DNA from: CAVSJA01 sp963728145
GTDB lineage: Bacteria; Bacteroidota; Bacteroidia; Chitinophagales; Chitinophagaceae
Direction: 5' to 3'
Assembly (NCBI GenBank): GCA_963728145.1
Contig: CAVSJA010000007.1
Coordinates: 1,160,998-1,224,997, forward strand
DNA length: 64,000 bases
The notes under the pieces were generated by a model that saw only the letters and a list, made by a program, of their open reading frames with translations, searched no databases and had not been told where the DNA came from. Positions within the stretch are counted from its first letter, which is position 1; the number at the start of each line of letters is the position of its first letter. Positions 63,760 to 64,000 of this stretch are shown here, piece after piece. Made by a program: the position numbers and the translations under genes.

Positions 63760-63885
63760 ATGTCCGAAGCCGCCGTCGAGGCCGCCGCCCACGGGATCGC
63801 CGGCGGCATCAAGGCCGCCCACGACCTCATCCGCGGCAACGTGCCCGGCTGGAACGGCGGCGCGTCGCCGCGGGAGCCGTCGTGA
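63760..63885 (+). CDS. 41-residue alanine-rich protein, hypothetical
   Basis: ATG 63760 to TGA 63883-63885: MSEAAVEAAAHGIAGGIKAA and on, ending NVPGWNGGASPREPS. A ggga ribosome-like site lies 6-10 bases upstream. Its stop overlaps the GTG of the next gene. Too short to classify; a frameshift inside a longer gene cannot be excluded given the error rate here. Confidence 0.45.
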   Translation: MSEAAVEAAAHGIAGGIKAAHDLIRGNVPGWNGGASPREPS

Positions 63886-64000
63886 GCCGGCCCTTCGTCG
63901 CGCTGCTCTACAGCATCGTCCTCGGTCCTGGGCGGCGGGTGGTGATGGCGGATCTCCGCGCGTTGGCGGCCGGGCTCGGGTTCGAGCAGTCGCGCACGCT
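63882..64000 (+). CDS. DUF1697 family protein, cut by window end
   Basis: From GTG 63882: FVALLYSIVLGPGRRVVMAD then LRALAAGLGFEQSRT. This matches the N-terminal pattern of DUF1697 proteins (FVALLRGINVGG..-like, then MADLR). Only about 39 residues are visible. The GTG overlaps the previous stop (GTGA). Function unknown. Confidence 0.65.
   Translation, partial: MSRPFVALLYSIVLGPGRRVVMADLRALAAGLGFEQSRT

Noticed and set aside
49570..64000. Genomic island or horizontal transfer into the Bacteroidota genome
   Set aside because: Housekeeping alphaproteobacterial genes in native order, truncation of genes on both sides, no integrase or att site, and a different error profile all favour a chimera.
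1..64000. tRNA, rRNA, transposase or phage genes
   Set aside because: I looked for cloverleaf-like TTCGA arms with CCA ends, rRNA blocks and DDE/integrase motifs and found none I could support by eye. A covariance-model search would be decisive.

Overview
This window looks like two unrelated genomes joined at about position 49,570. Bases 1 to about 49,570 come from a moderate-GC Bacteroidota bacterium, most likely family Chitinophagaceae. The evidence is lipoprotein signal peptides, families typical of that group (DUF2911, DUF3667, DUF4397, DUF4399, LVIVD repeats, ECF sigma factor followed by a membrane/beta-barrel protein, GH116 and GH63-like glycosidases) and several -33 TTG / -7 TAnnTTTG promoters. 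Bases from about 49,570 to 64,000 are very GC-rich and carry an alphaproteobacterial, Rhodobacteraceae-like gene set: TRAP transporter, Bpt leucyltransferase, PPK2, MetA, CDF exporter, H+-pyrophosphatase and LtrA. The join cuts a Bacteroidota YihY gene and a TRAP permease gene mid-frame. There is no integrase, tRNA or att-like site there, so an assembly or ligation chimera is far likelier than gene transfer.

Left part: a truncated cytochrome c; msrC, an mgtC-like gene and a GH63-like glucosidase; small lipoproteins, a polysaccharide deacetylase and a cold-shock protein. Next comes a sensory island (response regulator, a 1243-residue CheB-CheR-PAS-PAS-histidine kinase, and a second CheB). It is followed by glycine decarboxylase gcvP, broken by several indels, two tandem sterol-desaturase-like proteins and a divergent folK-dNK-MFS / sppA block. 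Further on are an ABC-2 permease, bioA, an ECF sigma factor operon with surface proteins, a gamma-glutamyltransferase-like protein, three small secreted coiled-coil paralogues and an S9 peptidase. The left part ends with a repeat island, a saccharopine-dehydrogenase-like oxidoreductase, a GH116 enzyme, two PPIases, an intradiol dioxygenase, an NhaP antiporter and truncated YihY.

Right part: almost every gene is recognisable but broken by single-base frameshifts, as in an unpolished long-read assembly, whereas the left part has only gcvP and one acidic protein broken. Listed coordinates there span the whole gene across the frameshifts.

The most unusual signal is in the left part's intergenic DNA. 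At least ten long hairpins have arms built of short imperfect tandem words (7 to 10 bases), with a different word at most loci. In every one the 5' arm is G/T-rich and the 3' arm C/A-rich. Most sit at gene 3' ends, but two lie between divergent genes. No rRNA, tRNA, CRISPR array or transposase gene was seen.
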